From positions 24,138,001 through 24,202,000 of the forward strand of contig JAJNNQ010000040.1 of the NCBI GenBank assembly GCA_027886175.1: a DNA stretch of 64,000 bases, in the 5' to 3' direction. The DNA is from Phylloscopus collybita. Taxonomy: Eukaryota > Chordata > Aves > Passeriformes > Phylloscopidae. Made by a program: the position numbers and the translations under genes. The notes under the pieces are model-generated. The model ran no database searches. It saw only the letters and a program-made list of their open reading frames with translations, and was not told where the DNA came from. Positions 62,301-64,000 of the stretch are shown piece after piece (position 1 is the first letter of the stretch; each line of letters starts with the position of its first letter).

Positions 62301-63064
62301 TTTAAAACCGAAGATGCAGAATCATGTATATTTCTAACTTTTTTTTTTTATTTGCAGCAAGTTTCACTGGCAGACCACAGGTATGAGACATATTTACATA
62401 CTTGCAATAGGCATTGGAAACAAGGTGAAGCAAGTGAAAAGTTCCATTAGAGCAAAGGGGCTGAGGTGGTTTTTGTCTGCATTTTTTCTCAAGAGGTCTA
62501 TGTGGGAGCTAGACTGATACAAGAGAAAAGCCAGGTTCCAGAATATCATAGGTAATAGGAAATTTCTACTAGGTCAGGCACTGCCACAGGTATTATTGTT
62601 CTACAGGTCTGTGTTGCTATCCAGATGAAACCAGCTTGCATTTATTTGGGCCAATTAGTTTCAAGCCAGTATCAGTTTGCGAGATCAAAGCTGGTTCTTG
62701 CAGTGACATCCGTATGTCCTTGTGCCTTGGTGCCCACAGCTCCACTTTCAGGAGCTGTGGCCACCAGGATCAGGAGCCACACAGCACCTGAGGCATTAGA
62801 TTAAGCTGTCTGCACTGAATAGGTAACCACTTCAACAAGGACTTTAAACACTGCAATACTATAAATTTTGTAAATAAATACTGTTAGATTTCTTTTAACT
62901 ATGTGCCTCAGTTATTTGCTGAGTCTCAGGCCAATACCTGTAAATTTTTAAAACGTAGGGGCTTTGTAAGATGACCTCACAGTGCTGAGCTGACTGAGCC
63001 CAGAGCAGTTAGAAGTTTCTGTGTGTGGTACTGATGTTGTTTCCCACCACAACAGGCCATGTGA
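5268..63064 (+). CDS. UTRN: Utrophin, C-terminal part (17 exons, 5' partial)
   Basis: Utrophin links the actin cytoskeleton to the dystroglycan complex at the cell membrane. Seventeen exons join into one frame of 599 complete residues plus TGA: 5268-5329, 6355-6429, 12364-12565, 19384-19469, 26359-26516, 28935-29101, 31490-31601, 38070-38206, 39820-39858, 40095-40160, 43580-43645, 51150-51308, 51686-51929, 57993-58101, 59567-59653, 62358-62380, 63056-63064. All introns are GT-AG. In order the exons encode the end of the WW domain, two EF-hand-like modules, the ZZ zinc finger, the syntrophin-binding segment, two coiled coils and a short tail. Sizes and phases follow dystrophin exons 63-79, but the residues are utrophin's ([21 protein letters not shown], end RPQAM). 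Residue numbers in the exon entries count from H1 at 5269. The actin-binding and spectrin-repeat parts lie upstream of the window. The frame is intact, so the gene looks functional. Confidence 0.97.
5330..6354 (+). other. UTRN: Intron, about 1.0 kb
   Basis: The intron runs from donor GTGAGT to acceptor TTTCAG. It is AT-rich and unremarkable apart from a perfect 38-bp palindrome at 5688-5725, listed separately. No interspersed repeat is recognised. Confidence 0.93.
5688..5725. repeat. Perfect inverted repeat, 18-bp arms, 2-bp centre
   Basis: The left arm (5688-5705) reads ctgtattatggtacaact. The right arm (5708-5725) is its exact reverse complement, separated by AC. RNA from either strand could fold into a 17-bp stem with a 4-base loop, and the DNA could extrude a cruciform. 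I recognise no transposon family here. It may be a tiny MITE core or a local inverted duplication. Confidence 0.95.
6355..6429 (+). CDS. UTRN: UTRN exon, EF-hand region start (dystrophin exon 64 equivalent)
   Basis: A 75-nt exon with acceptor TTTCAG and donor GTGAGT. It completes A21, encodes residues 22-45 (starting [13 protein letters not shown] and ending LQKALC) and starts split L46. This is the opening helix of the first dystrophin-type EF-hand module, which supports the WW domain in beta-dystroglycan binding. The AIKIRRLQ wording is utrophin-like; dystrophin has a MKLRR type of sequence at this place. Confidence 0.97.
6870..6935 (+). repeat. Possible MIR / CORE-SINE remnant
   Basis: The words 'gacttctccaagtcacacag', 'caagtaccacactggggatc' and 'tgtgctctt' in this order resemble the MIR core (acttgcccaaggtcacacag and onward). 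MIR-type SINEs predate amniotes and survive in bird genomes as rare, decayed copies. The match is short and could be chance. Confidence 0.35.
10815..11345 (+). repeat. CR1 LINE fragment (+), ORF2 end and 3' UTR
   Basis: The CR1 hallmarks appear in order: 'gagaccccacctggaata', 'gatgtggacctgttggagca', 'ctcctatgaggaaaggctga', 'ctggagaagagaaggctcc', 'gaagttgtggatgcccca', 'aaagccaggctggagggga', then a decayed end near 'tctttaaggttcgttccaac'. The copy is 5'-truncated, as is usual for CR1, and covers the last part of ORF2 and the 3' UTR. It lies in sense orientation to UTRN and cannot encode a working protein. Confidence 0.95.
12364..12565 (+). CDS. UTRN: UTRN exon, EF-hand module 1 (dystrophin exon 65 equivalent)
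   Basis: A 202-nt exon with acceptor ATTATTAG and donor GTAAGC. It completes L46, encodes residues 47-112 and starts split S113. It carries most of the first dystrophin EF-hand domain (Pfam EF-hand_2 type), with the strongly conserved end [19 protein letters not shown]. The middle ([19 protein letters not shown]) is utrophin-like and is the more variable part. These EF hands are structural; calcium-binding loops are not evident in the sequence. Confidence 0.97.
13242..13256 (+). repeat. Poly-A run
   Basis: Fifteen consecutive A, followed by GAAAAC. It ends a moderately GC-rich patch, which would fit an old retrocopy tail, but no source gene or target-site duplication is visible. Confidence 0.8.
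14030..14067. repeat. Perfect inverted repeat, 15-bp arms, 8-base loop
   Basis: The left arm ttttaaatattgtga (14030-14044) and right arm tcacaatatttaaaa (14053-14067) are exact reverse complements around an 8-base loop. Both arms are AT-rich, which makes chance more likely than for the 5.7-kb palindrome. Confidence 0.95.
16334..16351 (+). repeat. Poly-T run
   Basis: Eighteen T in a row within the intron. Read on the other strand it is a poly-A run, but no retrotransposon body is recognisable beside it. Confidence 0.85.
16431..16456. repeat. Inverted repeat, 11-bp arms, 4-base loop
   Basis: The arms atagtctatat (16431-16441) and atatagactat (16446-16456) are exact reverse complements. The sequence is TA-rich and short, so this may be a chance hairpin. 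Confidence 0.9.
16970..17519 (+). repeat. CR1 LINE fragment (+)
   Basis: CR1 landmarks include 'caggtcaagggaggtgatcc', 'tcagcactggtgagacacat', 'tggagtcctgggtccagtcc', 'aggagaggctgagagagata', and an end at 'aggcccctcctaatctcag' then 'ggttttgtgactcac'. The copy is 5'-truncated and holds the end of ORF2 and the 3' UTR. Inside it, 17168-17202 has two copies of a TTTCCATGGAAA word, a small duplication absent from the CR1 pattern I know. It is not coding. Confidence 0.93.
19384..19469 (+). CDS. UTRN: UTRN exon, EF-hand module 2 start (dystrophin exon 66 equivalent)
   Basis: An 86-nt exon with acceptor ATTTCAG and donor GTAAGG. It completes S113, encodes residues 114-141 (beginning [18 protein letters not shown]) and starts split Y142. 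It forms the start of the second EF-hand domain (EF-hand_3 type). The [18 protein letters not shown] wording is that of utrophin. Confidence 0.97.
22389..22595 (+). repeat. G/T-only low-complexity tract
   Basis: About 207 bases contain only G and T apart from a single C at 22489. T runs of 3-9 are separated by G runs of 1-8. A canonical G-quadruplex pattern sits at 22491-22517: a G8 run, TTTGTT, GGG, seven T, then GGGG. All three + frames are open here only because stop codons need A, so the open frames are artefacts of composition. Confidence 0.95.
24915..26138 (-). repeat. CR1 LINE copy (-) with reverse-transcriptase remnant
   Basis: Read on the minus strand, this is a 5'-truncated CR1 of about 1.2 kb ending at the usual CTATGATCCC-type 3' end near 24915. 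The minus strand at 26140-25778 shows reverse-transcriptase pieces, including the [13 protein letters not shown] block and [10 protein letters not shown]. After that, [14 protein letters not shown] leads to SASD where CR1 elements have FADD, so the catalytic aspartate pair is lost. [21 protein letters not shown] block and an EKDLGVLVD block follow in 25701-25444. In-frame stops (for example TGA after DTPGG) break it. It is antisense to UTRN and inactive. Confidence 0.96.
26359..26516 (+). CDS. UTRN: UTRN exon, EF-hand module 2 (dystrophin exon 67 equivalent)
   Basis: A 158-nt exon with acceptor TTGCAG and donor GTAAGA. It completes Y142 and encodes residues 143-194, ending on a codon boundary. 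It covers the main part of the second EF-hand domain: [20 protein letters not shown], then the very conserved [20 protein letters not shown] and [22 protein letters not shown] separates utrophin from dystrophin (KQVASSTGFCDQRR type). This module contacts the WW domain and completes the dystroglycan-binding surface. Confidence 0.98.
26517..28934 (+). other. UTRN: Intron, about 2.4 kb
   Basis: The intron runs from donor GTAAGA to acceptor CTCTCCACAG. A G-rich stretch with quadruplex potential lies 57-99 bases before the acceptor and is listed separately. A 154-codon minus-strand frame at 26717-27181 has no recognisable domain, and I treat it as chance. Confidence 0.93.
28836..28878 (+). promoter_or_regulatory. 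G-rich tract with G-quadruplex motif before the ZZ exon
   Basis: The sense strand carries G5 at 28844-28848, G4 at 28860-28863, G10 at 28865-28874 and G3 at 28876-28878. The last part alone (28860-28878) satisfies four runs of three or more G with short loops. It is followed by four GTTT units and then the pyrimidine tract of the acceptor at 28934. A stable RNA structure this close to a 3' splice site could affect exon use. The motif is seen; the effect is inferred. Confidence 0.7.
28935..29101 (+). CDS. UTRN: UTRN exon, linker and start of ZZ zinc finger (dystrophin exon 68 equivalent)
   Basis: A 167-nt exon with acceptor CCACAG and donor GTAAGA. It starts on a codon boundary, encodes residues 195-249 and starts split R250. 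It includes the very conserved [20 protein letters not shown] and the first half of the ZZ domain, with zinc-binding cysteines in CNIC (C238, C241) and a further C244. The ZZ domain stabilises the interaction with beta-dystroglycan. [12 protein letters not shown] at the start is the variable, utrophin-like part. Confidence 0.98.
29102..31489 (+). other. UTRN: Intron, about 2.4 kb
   Basis: The intron runs from donor GTAAGA to acceptor TCCCCACAG. It is AT-rich and has an imperfectly flanked 10-bp hairpin near 30843-30868 (ttcttgagaa / ttctcaagaa). No transposon or gene is recognised. Confidence 0.93.
31490..31601 (+). CDS. UTRN: UTRN exon, second half of ZZ zinc finger (dystrophin exon 69 equivalent)
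   Basis: A 112-nt exon with acceptor CCACAG and donor GTGAGT. It completes R250 and encodes residues 251-287. It contains the remaining ZZ ligands: CQSC (C262, C265) and the paired histidines in KGHKLHYP (H275, H278). All expected zinc ligands are present, so the finger should fold. [19 protein letters not shown] is the utrophin form. Confidence 0.98.
31889..31943 (+). repeat. Direct repeat, copy 1 of 2
   Basis: Fifty-five bases starting 'tcttgtatactcagatatat' recur at 32813-32867 with two differences, both C to T. The copies are 924 bases apart in the same intron and orientation. No transposon family is recognised. Confidence 0.95.
32189..32236 (+). repeat. 24-bp tandem duplication
   Basis: Two adjacent 24-base units, both beginning ttctaaccagaaa or ttctaaccagaaaa, differ at a few positions. 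This is a typical small replication-slippage duplication. Confidence 0.85.
32813..32867 (+). repeat. Direct repeat, copy 2 of 2
   Basis: This is the second copy of the 55-base element at 31889-31943, with 53 of 55 positions identical. The TATA-rich word and the GAGAGTAAGAGTAAGAA tail are kept in both. Confidence 0.95.
38070..38206 (+). CDS. UTRN: UTRN exon after the ZZ domain (dystrophin exon 70 equivalent)
   Basis: A 137-nt exon with unusual acceptor TTGAAG and donor GTAAGC. It encodes residues 288-332 and starts split T333. The sequence [18 protein letters not shown], then [20 protein letters not shown] and GDNLE, is nearly invariant in the family. It follows the ZZ finger and leads into the alternatively spliced part of the tail. 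Frame and size match the dystrophin exon, so the AAG acceptor is the real boundary. Confidence 0.97.
38207..39819 (+). other. UTRN: Intron, about 1.6 kb
   Basis: The intron runs from donor GTAAGC to acceptor CTTCCTTACAG. A somewhat GC-richer patch near 38.7-38.95 kb has open frames on both strands but no recognised domain. Nothing else is seen. Confidence 0.92.
39820..39858 (+). CDS. UTRN: UTRN small exon (dystrophin exon 71 equivalent)
   Basis: A 39-nt exon with acceptor CTTACAG and donor GTGAGT. It completes T333, encodes residues 334-345 ([12 protein letters not shown]) and starts split D346. Length is a multiple of three and the phase is symmetric, so it can be skipped without shifting the frame. 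The matching dystrophin exon is a known alternative cassette. Reading through the donor meets a stop at once. Confidence 0.96.
   Translation, partial: SYHSHQYVARAI
39859..40094 (+). other. UTRN: Short intron, 236 bases
   Basis: The shortest intron in the window, running from donor GTGAGT to acceptor AAAACTAG. The acceptor lacks a good pyrimidine tract because adenines sit directly before CTAG. No feature is contained in it. Confidence 0.93.
40095..40160 (+). CDS. UTRN: UTRN small exon (dystrophin exon 72 equivalent)
   Basis: A 66-nt exon with acceptor AAAACTAG and donor GTAAGA. It completes D346, encodes residues 347-367 ([20 protein letters not shown] and T) and starts split R368. It is symmetric and skippable in frame. 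[20 protein letters not shown] across this and the next exon belongs to the syntrophin-binding part of the tail. The weak acceptor fits a cassette exon. Confidence 0.96.
40161..43579 (+). other. UTRN: Intron, about 3.4 kb
   Basis: The intron runs from donor GTAAGA to acceptor TGCCTTTCAG. It contains a minus-strand CR1 fragment at about 40699-40952. The remaining sequence shows nothing recognisable. Confidence 0.93.
40699..40952 (-). repeat. CR1 (CR1-Y-like) 3' UTR fragment (-)
   Basis: The + strand reads 'tcattaaggttgcaaaagac', 'actaaaccatgtccccaagt', 'gaacacttccagggaaggta', 'cacggaagaaacattttgta' and 'caacttgaggccatttcctc'. This is the reverse complement of a CR1-Y-type 3' end as I know it. 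It is diverged and non-coding. Confidence 0.92.
43580..43645 (+). CDS. UTRN: UTRN small exon (dystrophin exon 73 equivalent)
   Basis: A 66-nt exon with acceptor CCTTTCAG and donor GTAAGT. It completes R368, encodes residues 369-389 ([20 protein letters not shown] and S) and starts split V390. It is symmetric and skippable in frame. Together with the following exon it forms the region that binds syntrophins in this family. The [12 protein letters not shown] stretch is utrophin-like. Confidence 0.97.
43901..43944 (+). repeat. 22-bp tandem duplication
   Basis: Two adjacent units, cagccctgttcattctac and cagccctgttcgttctac followed by CTTA or CTTG, differ at two positions. The duplication is small and local. 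Confidence 0.95.
45181..45350 (-). repeat. CR1 (CR1-Y-like) 3' UTR fragment (-)
   Basis: The + strand reads 'ttaggttggaacagacctgt', 'cctaaaccatgtttccaagt', 'gccacatctacctcccttaa' and 'tgatggtgactcaaccactg'. This is the reverse complement of the same CR1-Y-type end seen at 40.7 kb. It is truncated on the GAAGAGGTTTTTCC side and non-coding. Confidence 0.9.
51150..51308 (+). CDS. UTRN: UTRN exon, syntrophin-binding segment and first coiled coil (dystrophin exon 74 equivalent)
   Basis: A 159-nt exon with acceptor TTGTTTCAG and an unusual donor GTCTTG at 51309. It completes V390, encodes residues 391-442 and starts split R443. The first part ([37 protein letters not shown]) belongs to the syntrophin-binding region. 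[15 protein letters not shown] begins the first coiled coil. It is symmetric and skippable in frame. The downstream boundary is fixed by frame, by the 159-nt family length and by the next exon, so the weak donor is genuine unless the base calls are wrong. Confidence 0.96.
51309..51685 (+). other. UTRN: Short intron, 377 bases, weak donor
   Basis: The donor is AAAG followed by GTCTTG and the acceptor is TCCCAG followed by GAG. If retained, the frame adds SCNHPNGV after the split R443 and stops at 51334-51336. The second AG of CAGGAG offers a tandem acceptor that would drop one residue. No repeat is contained in it. Confidence 0.93.
51686..51929 (+). CDS. UTRN: UTRN exon, coiled-coil dystrobrevin-binding region (dystrophin exon 75 equivalent)
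   Basis: A 244-nt exon with acceptor CCCAG and donor GTACCT. It completes R443 and encodes residues 444-524. [17 protein letters not shown] ends the first coiled coil. A proline/serine linker follows ([18 protein letters not shown]). Residues 478-524 ([46 protein letters not shown]) are the very conserved leucine-heptad coil that pairs with dystrobrevin. The linker VNPLA appears one residue longer than the mammalian sequence I remember. Confidence 0.98.
51930..57992 (+). other. UTRN: Intron, about 6.1 kb
   Basis: The intron runs from donor GTACCT to acceptor TTTAATGTAG. It includes a (TTTTG)n run at 55881-55901 and a T/G-rich patch at 57800-57830 about 165 bases before the exon. No transposon or gene is recognised in the rest. 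Confidence 0.92.
55881..55901 (+). repeat. (TTTTG)n simple repeat
   Basis: Four units of TGTTT or GTTTT type in a row. It is a short pentanucleotide microsatellite within the intron. Confidence 0.85.
57993..58101 (+). CDS. UTRN: UTRN exon, C-terminal tail (dystrophin exon 76 equivalent)
   Basis: A 109-nt exon with acceptor AATGTAG and donor GTGAGT. It encodes residues 525-560 ([36 protein letters not shown]) and starts split D561. It is GC-richer than its introns. The tail here is serine-, proline- and glutamine-rich, probably disordered, and is the least conserved part. PDSDSRVNG and SPQHSAL are recognisably utrophin. The exon is shorter than the dystrophin counterpart. Confidence 0.95.
58102..59566 (+). 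other. UTRN: Intron, about 1.5 kb
   Basis: The intron runs from donor GTGAGT to acceptor ATCTGCAG. Open frames of 60-100 codons at the left end have no known relatives. Nothing else is recognised. Confidence 0.92.
59567..59653 (+). CDS. UTRN: UTRN exon, C-terminal tail (dystrophin exon 77 equivalent)
   Basis: An 87-nt exon with acceptor CTGCAG and donor GTAAGT. It completes D561, encodes residues 562-589 ([28 protein letters not shown]) and starts split S590. [14 protein letters not shown] is a conserved short helix near the end of all dystrophin-family long forms. The junction with the previous exon reads HQTDDLL, about two residues shorter than the mammalian sequence I recall. Confidence 0.96.
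59654..62357 (+). other. UTRN: Intron, about 2.7 kb
   Basis: The intron runs from donor GTAAGT to acceptor TTATTTGCAG, preceded by a ten-T run. It has CA-rich and poly-T patches near 61.62 and 61.93 kb. No gene or clear transposon is seen. A faint CR1- or L2-like look at 61.4-61.6 kb was too weak to call. Confidence 0.92.
62358..62380 (+). CDS. UTRN: UTRN 23-nt microexon (dystrophin exon 78 equivalent)
   Basis: A 23-nt exon with acceptor TTTGCAG and donor GTATGA. It completes S590 and encodes residues 591-597 (SFTGRPQ). Its size fits the utrophin end, where RPQ precedes the final AM. Being 23 nt, skipping it shifts the frame and changes the C-terminus. The matching dystrophin exon (32 nt) is skipped in known isoforms. 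Utrophin lacks a strong upstream constraint here, and SSFTG differs from the mammalian residues I recall. Confidence 0.93.
62381..63055 (+). other. UTRN: Last intron, 675 bases
   Basis: The intron runs from donor GTATGA to acceptor CACAACAG. It contains an AATAAA at 62873-62878. If the microexon donor is not used, one valine is added and the frame stops at TGA 62384-62386, so early polyadenylation here would give an almost normal protein end. No repeat is recognised. Confidence 0.92.
62873..62878 (+). promoter_or_regulatory. Possible intronic polyadenylation signal
   Basis: A canonical AATAAA in the last intron, 487 bases after the in-frame stop that follows the microexon. AATAAA is common by chance in AT-rich DNA, so use is unproven. 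Confidence 0.3.
63056..63064 (+). CDS. UTRN: UTRN last coding exon: Ala-Met-stop (dystrophin exon 79 equivalent)
   Basis: The terminal exon begins after acceptor CACAACAG with GCC ATG TGA. This gives the final residues 598-599 (AM) of the RPQAM end typical of utrophin. The coding part is only nine bases; the rest of the exon is 3' UTR. Confidence 0.95.
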   Translation, partial: AM

Positions 63065-64000
63065 AGCATTCATTGGGACGCAGCCAGTGCTTCCTGGCGT
63101 GCAGCACAGCCCTGTCCTGCAGCCTGCCGCGCCTCCCGCCTCATCCGAAACCTGCACGGGACCCCGGGACACGCCGTGCGCTCCCACCGCGTGTTCCACT
63201 CCAAGCAGTTCAACACTGAATACCCAAAGACAAGGATGTTGTTTTTATAGTATTTTTTTTTCCCCTTCTTCCCTTTCTATGCAATTGTAAATTAATGAGC
63301 AGTGGGATATTTGTCACTGATTTGTATAAATATACAGCCAGGGGAAAAGGGGCAGGGGCTTTATATACGTTCTTTTTGATAATCGTAAAGAGAACTGCAT
63401 AAGGAGTTTGGAGCAAAACATTACATTTATACATTCCTTTCAGCTCTTTGCTTTTGCATTGTAAAGTACTCTTGGTTATGTTCTCTCACGTGTAATATTC
63501 TGTACTGATTATTTATATGCTAACCATCTGACCACACAGATTTCAGAATATCCTTGCATTATTTTCAGTATTGGCATATGAAGTTCCCATAATCTGCATT
63601 ATTGTTTACTGGTTAACAACTGTCATTGGGTGCAAGATACAGTATTTTAATTCAATTAAACAAGGTAAACTCTCATTTCAAGTCATAAGTAGCATCCTCA
63701 TGTACCTAAGTGGTATTTTTAACTTTCTTTTTATTATTTCCAGCCAACACTCCATTTGGAGGATTATTTTTTTAAGCCTTACTTTACTTTGAATCAGGAG
63801 ATAGCTAAAAGGAGGACTTAGTTCTTAGTAAAACCAACTTTAGCTGTCATCTAAGTTAGTGTAATCTTTCCCAACTTTGTTCAGAGACAAAGCTTTGCTG
63901 TTACCTGCTGGGCCAAACTTGCTTCAAGATTTGGAATTTACAGTCCATGAAGTAAAGCTCATTTTTGTGATATCCCTTTCTTTTGTCTGCCTCTTGGAAA
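63065..64000 (+). other. UTRN: UTRN 3' UTR (3' end outside the window)
   Basis: The sequence after the stop codon starts with about 130 bases that are GC- and CpG-rich (13 CpG in 63061-63200), then becomes AT-rich. No AATAAA is present up to the window end. Weaker variants are ATTAAA at 63655-63660 and AGTAAA near 63952. The transcript therefore probably extends beyond the window, or uses the ATTAAA for a short form. Confidence 0.85.
63655..63660 (+). promoter_or_regulatory. UTRN: Candidate variant polyadenylation signal ATTAAA
   Basis: ATTAAA is the commonest variant of the polyadenylation hexamer. It lies about 590 bases after the stop codon and is followed by TCTCATTTC rather than a clear GU-rich element, so it would give a short 3' UTR at best. 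Confidence 0.3.

Noticed and set aside
1..64000. Dystrophin (DMD) as the identity of the gene
   Set aside because: Exon structure is shared, but diagnostic residues ([39 protein letters not shown], ending RPQAM) and the 23-nt penultimate exon are those of utrophin.

Overview
This window is vertebrate nuclear DNA, almost certainly from a bird. It holds the 3' end of one large gene on the + strand, utrophin (UTRN), a dystrophin paralogue. Seventeen coding exons between 5268 and 63064 splice into a single frame of 1,801 nt: 599 complete residues plus TGA, with the first base finishing a codon begun upstream. Exon sizes and phases follow the 3' exons of dystrophin (62, 75, 202, 86, 158, 167, 112, 137, 39, 66, 66, 159, 244 nt and so on). 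The residues are utrophin-like rather than dystrophin-like, for example [27 protein letters not shown] and the terminal RPQAM. The bird assignment rests on CR1 retrotransposon remnants as the only clear interspersed repeats, with no mammalian Alu or L1. The species cannot be named.

Layout: 1-5267 is the end of an intron. 5268-12565 encodes the end of the WW domain and the first EF-hand-like module. 19384-26516 encodes the second EF-hand-like module. 28935-38206 encodes the ZZ zinc finger and the segment after it. 39820-43645 holds three small in-frame exons. 51150-51929 encodes the syntrophin-binding and coiled-coil (dystrobrevin-binding) region. 57993-63064 encodes the C-terminal tail, including a 23-nt microexon. 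The 3' UTR starts at 63065 and probably continues past the window. The WW-EF-ZZ part is the beta-dystroglycan-binding module. The tail recruits syntrophins and dystrobrevins, so this stretch carries the membrane-complex half of the protein.

About 97% of the window is intron. The introns hold six CR1 fragments: three in + orientation (about 4.78, 10.8 and 17.0 kb) and three in - orientation (24.9-26.1, 40.7 and 45.2 kb). The 24.9-26.1 kb copy still shows decayed reverse-transcriptase motifs. There are also G/T-rich tracts, simple repeats, hairpins and local duplications. I found no second protein gene, tRNA, rRNA or CRISPR array. The other open reading frames look like chance or repeat-derived frames.

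The most interesting points are a possible 54-residue alternative C-terminus made by skipping the 23-nt exon, a weak GTCTTG donor after the first coiled-coil exon, a strong G-quadruplex motif just upstream of the ZZ exon, and a perfect 38-bp palindrome in the first complete intron.
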